From Chthoniobacter flavus (lineage in GTDB: Bacteria; Verrucomicrobiota; Verrucomicrobiia; Chthoniobacterales; Chthoniobacteraceae), in assembly GCA_945861435.1 (NCBI GenBank), contig CAMAUX010000028.1:1-64000 (forward strand): a stretch of DNA of 64,000 nt. The letters run 5' to 3'. A program made the translations under genes and the position numbers. Within the stretch, counting starts at the first letter, position 1. Each line of letters begins with the position of its first letter. The notes below the pieces were generated by a model, which saw only the letters and a list, made by a program, of their open reading frames with translations, was not told the origin of the DNA and searched no databases. Below are positions 27,201 through 36,769 of this stretch, one piece after another.

Positions 27201-27418
27201 GCGCTCAACGACCGCTCGTGGCTGTAGATGATCCGCTGCTCAATCTCCTGCGCATTGAGGCCCGCGTACTGCCAGATCACTGAGATGACCGGAATGTCGA
27301 TCGACGGGAAGATGTCGACGGGCGTCTTGAGCAGAAAAAAGGGGCTCAAGAGCAGGAGCAGAATCGCTCCAGCGACAAAGGTGTAGGGCCTGTTAAGGGC
27401 GAGGCGGACGATCCACAT
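24212..27418 (-). CDS. RND family efflux pump permease
   Basis: 1068 residues, the usual length of AcrB/MexB-type permeases. Twelve membrane segments in the expected order, with two large periplasmic loops. The proton-relay segment reads GGLALAVGILVDDATVEIENVHR, with the two essential Asp residues. The C-terminal TM repeats include LMGSIMSLGVATANSVLIV. It likely exports drugs, solvents or metabolites in exchange for protons; the substrate cannot be read from the sequence. It is followed after 4 bp by the adaptor gene. Confidence 0.95.
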   Translation of the reverse strand: MWIVRLALNRPYTFVAGAILLLLLSPFFLLKTPVDIFPSIDIPVISVIWQYAGLNAQEIEQRIIYSHERSLSATVNDIEHVESNSYNGVGIIKVFLRPGASVDAGVAQITAVAQTILRYMPPGQTPPLVIRYNASTVPILQYSLASRTLSEQEIYDLGQNQIRVSLSTVQGAQIPWPYGGKTRVVSVDIDLAALKARGLRPQDVVDSVNSQNLILPGGSAKIGDTEYSVEMNGSPKVLDELNRLPIKRVNGATITLREVAQVRDGYLPQQNVVRKDGVRGALLTIMKSGAASTLDVVAGIKAEMPRVLAGMPAGLEVATFSDQSFFVRAAINGVVREAVIAAALTALMILLFLGSWRSTIIIALSIPLSVLSSIAVLSALGQTLNLMTLGGLALAVGILVDDATVEIENVHRQMDSGLPLREAILAGAREIAMPALVSTLCICIVFVPMFLLTGVAHHLFVPLAEAVVFAMLASYVLSRTLVPTLVLWFYRNVEIHAHAGSRSIARGWMRPFIAIQEAFEKGFERFRSAYRGLLEVALHKRRPFAWGFLGCCAASFLLIPQLGQDFFPNVDAGQFRLHVRARSGTRIEEAVRLVDSVEELIRREIPAGEIGGILDNIGIPNSGISLSYTNSGLIGTGDADILVSLAPGHSPTEEHIRRLRIALNRSFPGTKFYFLPADIVSQTLNFGLPAPLDVQIYGRDQAGNRAVAQRLAEQMRRVNGAVDIRVQQPADQPRLQVDVDRARAEELGLSEKDVAASVLLSLSGSSQVQPIFWLNPENGVQYAVNVRVPQHTMDSINAIQALPISVGRDMEGDGQILANMASVNRGMGPATVSHYNVMPVIDIFAGVDGRDLGGVYRDVLPLVEAARKDLPRGSFIMVRGQAETMNASFLGLGLGLCAAIAMIYLLLVVNFQSWLDPFIIITALPAALAGVVWSLFLTHTTLSVPALMGSIMSLGVATANSVLIVSFARERLAKGADPLEAALGAGSTRLRAVLMTAIAMMIGMLPMSLGLGEGGEQNAPLARAVIGGLLLATLATLFFVPTVFSLLHHKPATHSDGHPNLTPVPSEA

Positions 27419-27743
27419 ACGCGCTTAGAGGAACGTCCCTTCCCGTCGGGTCGCACCGACGGCAGGCAGCCGCACCGCGTCGTTTCCGGCCTGAGGCTTG
27501 GCCTCTCGACCCAAGGCGGGCTCGGACAGGATGACGCTTTTTTTCATTCGAGGAGCCCTTTGTTTAGGTGATCCAGCGGGAACTGGCAACCGACCGTCTC
27601 CCCGGAATGGCATGGCCCTCTGAATCTTGTCCGTGAAAAGCACCCAATAGGCGTGGTACAGCAACCCATAGGTTGTGTCTCAGGACCCTGTCCGGACAAC
27701 CAGCCAACGAGGGAGGCGACCTTGCCTCCAAATCAACCTAAAC

Positions 27744-28056
27744 GCGGCGATGAAATCTCATCGGATCTAATGTGAGTTTCTGTGGAAACGGAATTTGCGG
27801 CTGAAATCCATCCCGTTTCAGCCTCACCCGTTGGGTAAGTCTCTTTGAGCGATCTTCAACGTCGGTAACGACATGGCTGTTATCCTCAAGTACCCAGACA
27901 TTGAGAGGGCTGAGCGGTCGCCTGAGCCCGGAGAGTTCCCAATGGCCCACGGAACGCACTGAATGCACGGACCACGCAACAGACTCTCAGCCTTCTCATC
28001 CACCCCATTCCTTCCGTGTCGTCCGTGATTCCGTGGGTCGTCCATTCACGTTTTTA
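27744..28056 (-). repeat. Dispersed palindromic element, copy C
   Basis: 313 bp, reverse orientation relative to copy A, with the same inverted halves and tail over their full length. It lies upstream of the efflux operon and in the same direction as copy B downstream of the operon. The rest of 27419-28258 shows no gene; a short reading frame remnant at about 28060-28200 (minus strand) is too weak to annotate. Confidence 0.9.
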
Positions 28057-28258
28057 TTGAGAATCGCGAAATAGGGTGACCGAGCAGCGTCCAGAGGAGG
28101 GGCATTCCGAGTGTCACCGTAATGTACGACGCCCAATAGGATCAGACCTCTGTAAATCTGAAGGAGACGATCATGGCGTGCCGCAAGGATCTCCTCGCAC
28201 ACCGGCGGCGCCGTGGCAGAATCCCGCCCCCCGTCCGTCCGTCCCCGCACTGCCCCTC

Positions 28259-29212
28259 ATGGATTCCGAAGCACAAGCCTCCGCGCCCACGAGGGCTGGT
28301 GCGTCCGTGCATCCGGATGCGTCGCGAGCGCTTGGGTTTTGGGCGGTGATCGCCAGTCTGATCATCTCCATTACAGGCTGGGGATGGGCATGGGTCGGGA
28401 TCCGCGCGGTGGTCCACGAATTCCCGCCGGGCCCGCTTGCCCTCGGCCGTTACCTTGTCGCCTCGGCTGTTTTGCTGCCGTTTTGGTGGATGCGCGGCGG
28501 CGGCTGGCCGGATCGCCGCGATTGGCTGCGCGTGGTGGCGATGGGGTTGCTCGGGTTCACCTTCTACAATCTCGCCATCAATGCGGGGGAGAAGACGGTC
28601 ACCGCCGGCGCGGGTTCGCTCATCGCCGCGAGCATCCCTGTGATGCTCACCCTCGGGGCGCGGTTGTTTTTCGGGGAGCGCCTTCTGCCCGCGGGTTGGG
28701 TTGGAACGGCCGTGGCTTTCGCTGGAGTGGCAATCATCACGCTCCGGGAAGAAGGCGGGCTGCGACTCTCGACTGGTGCGCTTCTTGTGCTCGCCGGTTC
28801 AGTATGCGCGGCGGGTTTTGGTCTGCTGAGCAAGGATCTGCTCCGTCGCCATCATCCACTCAACGTCACCACATGGGCGGTGTGGGCTGGCACGCTCAGC
28901 CTTGTCCCGACCGGCCTCGACCTTGGCTCTGTCGTGCGCACCTCCTCCACGGAGGCGCTCTGGACGGTCGTCCTGCTCGGTGCGGTTCCCGGCGCCTTGT
29001 GCTACACCCTTTGGAGCTATGTGCTCGCTCACTGGTCCCTCTCGCGTGCCTCGAGCTGGCAGTTCCTGATCCCGCTCGCCTCGATCCTGCTGGGCTGGAT
29101 TTTCCTCGGCGAACTCCCGGCGCCCTCCGCGCTTGTCGGCGGGGCAGTCACCCTCTCCGGCGTCTATCTGGTCAACCGCCGCGGACGCGTTCCGCAGCCT
29201 GCGGCGGCCTGA
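28259..29212 (+). CDS. EamA-family (DMT) transporter
   Basis: 317 residues with ten predicted membrane segments arranged as two EamA halves (about 30-160 and 175-305). Conserved patterns include WVGIRAVV, AGAGSLIAASIPV in the first half and SRASSWQFLIPLASILLGWIFLGE in the second, typical of EamA drug/metabolite transporters. Substrate unknown. The start at 28259 was chosen because the preceding 60 codons are not protein-like. It is convergent with the glycosyltransferase gene 40 bp away. Confidence 0.88.
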   Translation: MDSEAQASAPTRAGASVHPDASRALGFWAVIASLIISITGWGWAWVGIRAVVHEFPPGPLALGRYLVASAVLLPFWWMRGGGWPDRRDWLRVVAMGLLGFTFYNLAINAGEKTVTAGAGSLIAASIPVMLTLGARLFFGERLLPAGWVGTAVAFAGVAIITLREEGGLRLSTGALLVLAGSVCAAGFGLLSKDLLRRHHPLNVTTWAVWAGTLSLVPTGLDLGSVVRTSSTEALWTVVLLGAVPGALCYTLWSYVLAHWSLSRASSWQFLIPLASILLGWIFLGELPAPSALVGGAVTLSGVYLVNRRGRVPQPAAA

Positions 29213-29252
29213 CCCCTGTGCGTCGCCGCGCGGGCCGCTGCTGAGGCCGTGT

Positions 29253-31352
29253 TCATGCGGAGAGGAAGCCCTGTGGCTGCTGTGCGCACCAGGACCGCCA
29301 CGCTCCGCGCATGATCTTTTCAAAGCTGCGTGCGAACTGTGCGCCGTCGCAAAGGGGCGAGGTGGCGATGCGCTCCCGCATCCCGCTCCGCATCAAGGCG
29401 AGGGCCTCGAGATCTCGCGTCAGCGCAACCGCCAGCTCCACATAATGCGCGTGGTCGCGCGCGATCGTCGCGGGCATTCCCGCGGCCGTGAGATGCGTGA
29501 GGCCGTGCCGTCCTGCGAAGCGTTCACCGGGGCACGTCACCACGGGAACGCCCATCCACAGGGACTCGCAGGTCGTGAGGCCGCCGTTGTAGGGAAGGGT
29601 GTCGAGGCCGATGTCGACCCGACCGTACGCAGCGAGGAGTTCCTCGCGCGGACACCATCCCTCCAGATCCACCCGCTCCGCGGCGATGCCGTGTCCTTCG
29701 AACAGGCTGTGGTAATGGCGGCGCACGGCCTCGTTGTCGAAGCCGCGGTTTTTGAGCAGCAGCCTCGCGCCCGGCACCTGTGCAAGAATGCGCGCCCAGA
29801 GGGTCACGACCTGGGGGCCTGTCTTGGCGGGGATGTTGAAGCTACCGAAGGTCACGTGGCCGGATGTGAGCGCGGGCAGCGGACCGACTGCGGGTGTGTC
29901 CGCCGGCGGATCGAAGCAGATGTAGTCCTTCGGCATGCGGAGGATTTTCTCGCGGTAGCCGTTCTCCGCGCCTTCTGGCACTTCCATGGGATCGGCGAGG
30001 AGGTAGTCCATCTCGGGCATGCCGGTGGTGCCCACATAGTCGAGCCATGTGACCTGCACGGGGGCGGGTTTGTGGGCGAACATCGCGAGCCGGTTGTTGG
30101 CCGTGCAACCCGCGAGGTCAAAGAGGATGTCCACCGCGTCCCGGCGGACCAGAGCGGCAAGCTCCGCATCGTTCATCGAGCGGGTTTCGCGCCAATGCGC
30201 CGCGCCGGCACAAAGCCGCGCTGTGAGGGCGTCGGAGCGGGTGGTGTCGCTGTAGCAGATGACCTCGCACTCCGTTGCGGAAAGGTTCTCCAACAACCGC
30301 ACAAGGAAGTGCCCGACGGGATGGCTCGCGAAGTGAGGGGAGACCATGCCGAGCCGCAACGGGCGGGCGGGATCCACGAGGTTCGCATGGGGCGGGCAGG
30401 CGGGAGCGGCCGCGGAATGGAACTGCGCCAGGCGTTCGTGCTCCGCCCGCAGTTCCGCTTGGGTGATCCCCTCCTGGTAATGGAGGGTGACCAGCAGGTT
30501 GCAGCGGATGATCTCTGCGTCGCGGCCATGGGCGCCGTGCTCGAGCGCTCTGCGGTAATGGAGCACCGCTTCGTCGATGCGGCCCGAGTCCTTGAGATGG
30601 CCCGCGAGATTGTTGTGGGCCTGCGAGAAATCCGGCGCGAGCTCCAGAGCATGGCGAATGCACAGCTCGGCTTCCGTCCATTCATCGGACTCAAGCAGGG
30701 CGGCTCCAAGGTCGTTGAGTGCCTTGAAATGGCGCGGGTCCAAGGCGAGTGCGCTGCGGTATGCAGCGGTCGCGGCAGCCTTGTCCCCGGCCTGGCGCTG
30801 CACCGCACCGAGGTTGTATTGGACCTCGGGATGTTGCGGTGCGATCTCGGCGGCGTGCGCGCAGGAGGCGACGCTTTCCTCGGTGAATCCAAGCTTCGCG
30901 AGTTCAATCCCGAGATTGCTGTGCGCCTCGGCGTAACCGGGCTCCAGTGCGATCGCTTTGCGGAAGTGTTCCACCGCCTCCGCCGCACGTCCTTCCTGGC
31001 TGAGCGCCGCTGCGAGGTTGTTGTATGCGATCGTCGAACGCGGGTTCAGACGGAGTTCGTTGTGGAAGGCTGCGATGGCCTCCGTCCTGCGACCGCTGGC
31101 GAGGAGCACGTTGCCGAGGTTGAGTTGGAAATTGAGGCTGGCAGGGCTGATCGCGATGGCCTGCTGGATGAGTTCCAGAGCCGGCGCGTGCTGCCGGCAC
31201 TGGGAGGCCAGAACACCCAGCAGATGCAGGGCATCCGCGTGGTGCGGTGCCGCCGCGAGAACCTGCCTGTACAATGCCTCAGCCTCCGCCAGACGTCCGG
31301 CCTGGTGATGAGCGACAGCCGCTTCCATGGCCTGGGGCACGGTGAACTGCAT
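29253..31352 (-). CDS. TPR-containing O-GlcNAc transferase-like protein (GT41, SPINDLY)
   Basis: 699 residues. About 300 N-terminal residues are TPR repeats of the usual 34-residue spacing (for example AEALYRQVLAAAPHHADALH, FRKAIALEPGYAEAHSNLG). The C-terminal part is a GT41 glycosyltransferase: LRLGMVSPHFASHPVGHF, VDILFDLAGCTANNRL, VTWLDYVGTTGMPEMDYLLAD, FGSFNIPAKTGPQVV, then GLDTLPYNGGLTT and a late GERFAGRHGLTHL. It would add a sugar from a nucleotide-sugar donor to Ser/Thr or Arg side chains or other acceptors; targets are unknown. It may modify cytoplasmic or secreted proteins. Confidence 0.93.
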   Translation of the reverse strand: MQFTVPQAMEAAVAHHQAGRLAEAEALYRQVLAAAPHHADALHLLGVLASQCRQHAPALELIQQAIAISPASLNFQLNLGNVLLASGRRTEAIAAFHNELRLNPRSTIAYNNLAAALSQEGRAAEAVEHFRKAIALEPGYAEAHSNLGIELAKLGFTEESVASCAHAAEIAPQHPEVQYNLGAVQRQAGDKAAATAAYRSALALDPRHFKALNDLGAALLESDEWTEAELCIRHALELAPDFSQAHNNLAGHLKDSGRIDEAVLHYRRALEHGAHGRDAEIIRCNLLVTLHYQEGITQAELRAEHERLAQFHSAAAPACPPHANLVDPARPLRLGMVSPHFASHPVGHFLVRLLENLSATECEVICYSDTTRSDALTARLCAGAAHWRETRSMNDAELAALVRRDAVDILFDLAGCTANNRLAMFAHKPAPVQVTWLDYVGTTGMPEMDYLLADPMEVPEGAENGYREKILRMPKDYICFDPPADTPAVGPLPALTSGHVTFGSFNIPAKTGPQVVTLWARILAQVPGARLLLKNRGFDNEAVRRHYHSLFEGHGIAAERVDLEGWCPREELLAAYGRVDIGLDTLPYNGGLTTCESLWMGVPVVTCPGERFAGRHGLTHLTAAGMPATIARDHAHYVELAVALTRDLEALALMRSGMRERIATSPLCDGAQFARSFEKIMRGAWRSWCAQQPQGFLSA

Positions 31353-31485
31353 GTCCCCGGGTAATAGCGATTGGGATGCCGCACCAGCAATCCTCAAGCG
31401 CTAGCCGTTGCATGATGAAAAGCCCAGTCGCAGGGAACTGACAGTCGAGGCTGGATGGAAGGCGTGCCCAAATCCGTGCGGCGCC

Positions 31486-34104
31486 TCAGGCTTCCGGTGA
31501 TGGTGCGGCCCCGGCGGCGAACAGGTCCAGCGGACCGAGATGGCGCAGCTGCAGGATGGGGTCCCCCGCGGCACGCGAGGCGGAGAGCCCGACGTGGAAC
31601 CGGATCATCCAGTCGTTCGCTTCTTCCGGATCCACGAGCATCTGCTCGACGATCCATGCGTCTTCCTCCGGAGCCCGGCGGATGTGGGTGTGGCGGGCGT
31701 TGCGGGCCTCGGGATCAAGGCGGAGCCTGCTGCGCGCCGCGAGGTAATCCTCGAAGACGGTCTTGAGTTGGTCGGCGGTCCACGCGGGTTGGTCGTCTTG
31801 GATGCGTTGTGCTTCGGAGTCCGCCTCTTTTCGATCTCCTGCGGTCTCGGGTGGAAGGAGGGTCTCAAGAGCGTGCACGTAGTCGCGATTTGCGAGGGCT
31901 CGTAGAAAGCGGAAGGCCGTCTGGCGGATGGCCGCGGTGAAGCGGGCCGGATCGCGGGTGATGTCCGCTGCAGCCTCGGCTGCGCCCGGGGGAAGCGGTT
32001 CCGCGGATGATGCGCCGGCGTGTTCTGCCGGCCGGTAGGCTGGGTTGCGGAGCTTCTCCCATTCGTCGAGGAGGCTGGAATCGACGTGCCGGATGAGGGT
32101 GCGGAGATAAAGCTCCATCTCGCGCACGGGATCGGTTTTGGCGGAATCCGGGACGGTGTGTGCGAGGACTTTGTGGACGCTTGCGAGGTGGCGGAGGAGG
32201 AGGCCTTCGGCGCGCTGGAGATCGTAGGATTTGATGTAGTCGGAGAACGACATGAACCCCTCAAACATTTCGCGGGCGATGGACTTGGGGCGGATGTTTT
32301 CGCGGCCGACCCACGGGTGAGCATCGGCAAAGGCGTTGAAGGTGGAGTAGATGAACTCGCGCTCGGGTTTCGGGTACTCGAGTTTTTCGAGTTCGGCCAT
32401 CCGGGTGTCGTAATCGAGACCATCGGCCTTCATGTCAGCGATGGCCTCGGTCTTCACGCGGTCCAGCTGGCGGCGCAGGATGAGGTCGGGATCCTCGATG
32501 ATCGATTCGACAAGGGTGAGGAGGACGAAGGGATAGCGGGGATCCTGCGGATCGATCTGGGCGAGGGTGTCGACCAGATAAAGCGAGAGGGTCTGGTCCA
32601 TCGAGAAGGCGTCCTGCAGATCGAGGTTCAATCGGAGGTAAGCGCCCTCGGCGGTCCGAGGAATGAACTCGATGATGCGGCGGTCCAGGAGTGCGCGGAA
32701 GAGCTGCCATGCACGGCGGCGGTGGGCATCCTTCTGCTTCGGACCTTCGTGGCTGGCCTCGATGAGCGCGCGCATCGCGGCGCAGCCATTGCCGGGCCTG
32801 CTGAGCACGTTGAGGAGCATGCCGTGCGAAACCTTGAACTGGCTGCTGAGGCGCTCGGGTGCTGCATCAATGAGGCGCGCGAAGGTCTGGCGATCCCAGT
32901 TGATGAAGCGGTTCTCGGGTGGTTTGCGGCGTACGAATTTCTTCCCGCCCGCAGCCTGTTTCTGTTCGAGAAGGAGGTTCTCGATGGCGTGCGCGGGCGC
33001 TTGGGCGACGACCCATCCGGTGGAATCGAACCCCTTCCGACCGGCGCGCCCGGCGATCTGGTGGAAGTCGCGTGCGGAGAGGATGGCGGTTTTTTCGCCG
33101 TTGAACTTGAAGAGCTGCGTGAAGAGGACTGTGCGGATGGGCACGTTGATGCCGACGCCGAGGGTGTCGGTGCCGCAGAGCAGCTTGAGCAGGCCCTTCT
33201 GCGCGAGTTTTTCGGTGAGCACGCGGTACTTGGGGAGCAACCCCGCGTGATGGATTCCGATGCCGTGCCGCAGGAGCTTCTTGATCTCGGGTCCGTACGG
33301 GCTCGAGAATTTGAAGCCTTCGAGTTCGCGGGCGATGGCGGCCTTTTCCTCCGTGGTGGCGACCTTGAGGCTGGTGAAATCCTGGGCGCTTTCCGCCGCC
33401 TCGCGTTGGGTGAAGTGGACGACGTAGATGGGGCCCTTGCCATCGGCGAGCAGGTCCTCGACAGCGCGTGCGAGCGGGACCTCGCTGTAGGAAAACTCCA
33501 GCGGCACGGGACGCGTGGTGGAGCGGATAGTGACGGTGGGGCGGTCGGTGAGCCGCGTGAGTTCGTTTTCGAAAAAGGTGGTGTCGCCGAGTGTGGCGGA
33601 CATGAGCAGCATGCGGCTGCGGCTCATGGTGAGGAGGGGGACCTGCCATGCGGTGCCGCGCTCGGCATCGGCGTAGTAATGGAATTCGTCCATGACCACG
33701 TCTGCGAAAGGTGTGTCGGAGCCGTGGCGCAGGGCGAGGTTGGCGAGGATCTCAGCGGTGCAGCAGAGGATGGGGGCGTCGCGGTTGATGGTGGCGTCGC
33801 CGGTGCTCAGGCCCACGTTCTCAGGACCGAACTCGCGGCAGAGCGCCAGCCACTTCTCATTCACGAGAGCCTTGATCGGGCACGTGTAAATGGAGAGGCG
33901 CCCCTGGGCGAGCGCCTTGAAATGAAGGGCGGAGGCGACGAGCGATTTGCCCGAGCCCGTGGGCGTGTTGAGGATGACGTTCTGCTCCTCGAAGAGCGCG
34001 AGGATCGCGTTCTCCTGCGCCGGATAAAGCGTCAGGCCGGTGCGGCCCAGCTTCTCGAGGAACTGGTTGAAGACCGTGTCGTTGTCCGGAGGAAGTGGCG
34101 ACAT
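31486..34104 (-). CDS. DEAD/DEAH-box SF2 helicase, DUF3516 type (Ski2-like)
   Basis: 872 residues. Helicase core: a Q-type start [11 protein letters not shown], Walker A TPTGSGKS at 47-54, DEFH box at 139-142, SATLGDT, then the second RecA domain with [15 protein letters not shown] and [12 protein letters not shown]. The long C-terminal part (about 480-872) has the DUF3516 pattern seen in bacterial Ski2-like proteins. It probably unwinds RNA or RNA-DNA hybrids using ATP; a partner nuclease is not visible. The gene lies 49 bp after, and in the same direction as, a second helicase of Suv3 type, and the two likely form an operon. Confidence 0.92.
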   Translation of the reverse strand: MSPLPPDNDTVFNQFLEKLGRTGLTLYPAQENAILALFEEQNVILNTPTGSGKSLVASALHFKALAQGRLSIYTCPIKALVNEKWLALCREFGPENVGLSTGDATINRDAPILCCTAEILANLALRHGSDTPFADVVMDEFHYYADAERGTAWQVPLLTMSRSRMLLMSATLGDTTFFENELTRLTDRPTVTIRSTTRPVPLEFSYSEVPLARAVEDLLADGKGPIYVVHFTQREAAESAQDFTSLKVATTEEKAAIARELEGFKFSSPYGPEIKKLLRHGIGIHHAGLLPKYRVLTEKLAQKGLLKLLCGTDTLGVGINVPIRTVLFTQLFKFNGEKTAILSARDFHQIAGRAGRKGFDSTGWVVAQAPAHAIENLLLEQKQAAGGKKFVRRKPPENRFINWDRQTFARLIDAAPERLSSQFKVSHGMLLNVLSRPGNGCAAMRALIEASHEGPKQKDAHRRRAWQLFRALLDRRIIEFIPRTAEGAYLRLNLDLQDAFSMDQTLSLYLVDTLAQIDPQDPRYPFVLLTLVESIIEDPDLILRRQLDRVKTEAIADMKADGLDYDTRMAELEKLEYPKPEREFIYSTFNAFADAHPWVGRENIRPKSIAREMFEGFMSFSDYIKSYDLQRAEGLLLRHLASVHKVLAHTVPDSAKTDPVREMELYLRTLIRHVDSSLLDEWEKLRNPAYRPAEHAGASSAEPLPPGAAEAAADITRDPARFTAAIRQTAFRFLRALANRDYVHALETLLPPETAGDRKEADSEAQRIQDDQPAWTADQLKTVFEDYLAARSRLRLDPEARNARHTHIRRAPEEDAWIVEQMLVDPEEANDWMIRFHVGLSASRAAGDPILQLRHLGPLDLFAAGAAPSPEA

Positions 34105-34152
34105 GGTGCGTTGGGCGGAGATCGCCGGTGCTGAGATGGATCGAGCCGGGCT

Positions 34153-36255
34153 TCAGCCGTTGCGCTTGGAGCGCGTGCGGAAGCAGGGTTCGCAGATCGA
34201 GAAGCGGTGTTCGTTGGGGAGGCCGTTGCCGCAGCGCCGGCAGCGGCGGACGATCTTTTCCTTCAGCGAGTTCGAGATGAACTGGTTGATGAGCGAGGAG
34301 ACGGAGGCGGCCTGCTCGGCGTCCGGGAAGAGTTCGGGCATGCGCTGGTGCATCCAGCGGTAGGCGGCGAGAAGGCGGACACGGGTTTCTGCGCCCTGAA
34401 GCTGTACGGGCGAGCTGGTGCTGCGGTCCGGTTCATAGCGCGGACCGCGGGGCATGGGGGAGGGTTGGTTGAGGGCGATGTTGCGGACCCACTGGCGCCA
34501 GTGCGTGATGTGCTCGCCGCTACGGGTGTCCACGGGGCAGGCGCAGACGGTGAACTGGACATCGAGCGGGAGTTTGGAATCGCTGATGTCGCCCGCAAGG
34601 TCGCGCATCGAGGAGACATCGGCTTTGCAGAAGAGGTCGTTGTTGCCCGGGAGCGCGCTGAAACAGTCGAGTAGCGAGGGCAGGTCGGTCTTGCCGGTCT
34701 CACGTGAGAGAAACTCGAGCATCTTCGTGTGCGGCGCGATGGGCGCGATGAGCGGGAGCGGCTCGGGCGGGGCGTCGAGGGCCTGGCGGATGTAATCGAG
34801 ATCCTTGCGGTTAAGCGCGGTGATGACGCCCGTCTCGTGCATGCCGAAGCGGCCTGCGCGGCCGCCAATCTGGCGGATGGCCGGGTGGCTGACGACGACC
34901 TCCTTCTCCCCGTCGAACTTGTCGAGCGTGGTGAACACGATGGTTTTCACCGGAAGGTTGAGCCCCATGCCGATGGCGTCCGTGGCGGAGATGATCTTGG
35001 CTTCGCCGGAACTGAAGCGGCGCGCTTCCTCGCGCCGGACCTCGGGAGAGAGAGCACCGTAGATGGCGGCGCAATCGGAGGCGCCGAGAGTCTGCTTCCA
35101 GGACAACACATCGCGCCGGCTGAAGGAGATGAAGGCGGTGCCGGCTTCGACCGGGGCGTCGGGGTCGAGGGGTTCGTCGGCGACGGTGAGCGCCGAGAGG
35201 CGTTCGGTGCGCTGGATCTCAAGGGGTTCGCCCAGGCGGGTGGCGATCTCGCGCAGCACGCCTTCGGCGTCGGGCGAGCCGACGAGGATGACGAGCTTGG
35301 CGTTGACGCCGACGACGGCCTGGGTCCAGGCCCAGCCGCGGTCCTTGTCGGAGATCATCTGCACCTCGTCGATGATGGCCACGTCGTACTCGGCATCGGT
35401 GGCGAGCATCTCGATGGTGGAGGAGATGTGTTCGGCAAACGGATCGACGATGCGCTCCTCACCCGTGATCAGCGAGCAGTGCACACCCGCAGCCTGCATG
35501 CGATCCCAGAACTCCGCAGCCATGAGGCGCAGAGGGGCGAGATAGACGCCACGCTTGGCGGCGGCGAGCTTTTGAAAAGCGGTGTGCGTCTTCCCGGAAT
35601 TTGTGGGGCCCGCGATGAGGAGGAGTTCGCGCTGGCGAGTCCGCGCGGCGGGGAAGGTTTCGTGGAAGCTGTGCAGGGCGATGCCCTCGGCCATGCGGTG
35701 GTTGGCGGCACGCAGGGCGAGCTCCCGGACGATGCGCTGGATGCGTTCGGGGAATTCGCGGGTGGATAGGTCCGCGTCGATGCGGCGCATTTCGCCGGCG
35801 ATCTCCGCGGGGCTGAGGCGTTCCCCATGTTCGGCAAGGGCGGCCTCGACCCTGGGAATCTGGGCGCGCACCTCGGCCTCGAGTTCCACGCGCCGACGCA
35901 TGGACTCCGCGCCGATTTCGCGCAGACGCGCCATGAAAATCTCGGGGGTGCGCGGGCGGTTGATGTGGAGGAAATCGTGGAGTTGGAGATGGCAGGGGTG
36001 GCCGCCGAGGAGGAGTCGCTCGCTGTAGCGGCACGCGAGCATCACGACATCCCTCTCGCAGAAGAGATCAAGTCCGGCGGCCTCGGGGAGGTCGCGGAGG
36101 GCGTGCCATGCATCGCGCAGCCAAGACTTGAAGATGGGCCGCCCCTCCTTGGGGACATAGGCGGGGAGTTGCAGCTCCGTGCGCCGCGCAATGAGCCAGT
36201 CGTTGAATTGTTCGCGGGAAAAGGGCCCGCCCCGTTGTTGACGAAATGTCTGCAT
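34153..36255 (-). CDS. Suv3-like RNA helicase with a C-terminal zinc ribbon
   Basis: 700 residues. An N-terminal helical region of about 200 residues precedes the helicase core: GPTNSGKT at 216-223 (the GPTNSGKT form typical of Suv3), DEVQM with DEVQ at 296-299, ATDAIGMGLNLP and QIGGRAGRFG. The middle C-terminal part resembles the Suv3 C domain (KMLEFLSRETGKTDLPS). At the end, CRRCGNGLPNEHRFSICEPCF forms a CxxC...CxxC zinc ribbon not found in mitochondrial Suv3. Suv3 unwinds RNA for degradation in mitochondria and some bacteria. It is the upstream member of a two-helicase pair. Confidence 0.92.
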   Translation of the reverse strand: MQTFRQQRGGPFSREQFNDWLIARRTELQLPAYVPKEGRPIFKSWLRDAWHALRDLPEAAGLDLFCERDVVMLACRYSERLLLGGHPCHLQLHDFLHINRPRTPEIFMARLREIGAESMRRRVELEAEVRAQIPRVEAALAEHGERLSPAEIAGEMRRIDADLSTREFPERIQRIVRELALRAANHRMAEGIALHSFHETFPAARTRQRELLLIAGPTNSGKTHTAFQKLAAAKRGVYLAPLRLMAAEFWDRMQAAGVHCSLITGEERIVDPFAEHISSTIEMLATDAEYDVAIIDEVQMISDKDRGWAWTQAVVGVNAKLVILVGSPDAEGVLREIATRLGEPLEIQRTERLSALTVADEPLDPDAPVEAGTAFISFSRRDVLSWKQTLGASDCAAIYGALSPEVRREEARRFSSGEAKIISATDAIGMGLNLPVKTIVFTTLDKFDGEKEVVVSHPAIRQIGGRAGRFGMHETGVITALNRKDLDYIRQALDAPPEPLPLIAPIAPHTKMLEFLSRETGKTDLPSLLDCFSALPGNNDLFCKADVSSMRDLAGDISDSKLPLDVQFTVCACPVDTRSGEHITHWRQWVRNIALNQPSPMPRGPRYEPDRSTSSPVQLQGAETRVRLLAAYRWMHQRMPELFPDAEQAASVSSLINQFISNSLKEKIVRRCRRCGNGLPNEHRFSICEPCFRTRSKRNG

Positions 36256-36769
36256 GAAAAGTGATGGAGTGAAAGGAGGTGCAATCCCGGGCGTTTGCCG
36301 GGCGCCCTGGGTGGTGACGTGAGACTGCGGAATGAGCGAATGAACGTGATGAGCGGGAGATGGGGAGATGGAGGAATGACGGCGGCTTAACGGCCGTCTT
36401 CAGCTAGCCGACCCAAGGGCCGAGGCGCATCCGCCTTTTTTCCCTTGGCCAAGGTACCCATTGGGCCTCCCACGAAAGGGGATCAAACACCGGAAAGTGC
36501 CTCAGGGCAAGCTCAAGCATTGATTCCGCCCCGGGACGTCAAGGCAGGAAGGGAAAAGCGGCGCCGGGTTTCACCTCTTTCGGCCTGCTTTTAATCCGTG
36601 TCGAAACCCGCGGCGGGCTTGGTGTGGAGGGCGGGTCGGTGCCAATACGTGAAGGAGCCTTGGTCGGGTACAGCTTCGCAGAGCCCTGCGGGATAAAGGC
36701 CGTCACCGACGCTTGCGCGCGGTCTAGACCGGCCATTTTTTGGGAGGCTGTAGGCCCCCCGGCCGCATT
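36256..36769. other. Intergenic, mostly unassigned
   Basis: 514 bp between the helicase start and the symporter stop. A short hairpin (GGCG CATC CGCC followed by six T) at about 36424-36441 could be a weak terminator on the plus strand. No RNA gene or riboswitch was recognised. The GC-rich minus-strand frame across this region is not protein-like. Confidence 0.5.

Noticed and set aside
28060-28250. Possible membrane-protein remnant on the minus strand next to copy C
   Set aside because: Hydrophobic stretches appear in two frames (YRGLILLGVV and TVTLGMPLLWTLLG), but they are too short to name a family or prove a broken gene.
36591-36769. Riboswitch or small RNA upstream of the symporter stop
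   Set aside because: GC-rich with some inverted segments, but I could not match any known riboswitch consensus, and it lies on the 3' side of the symporter gene.
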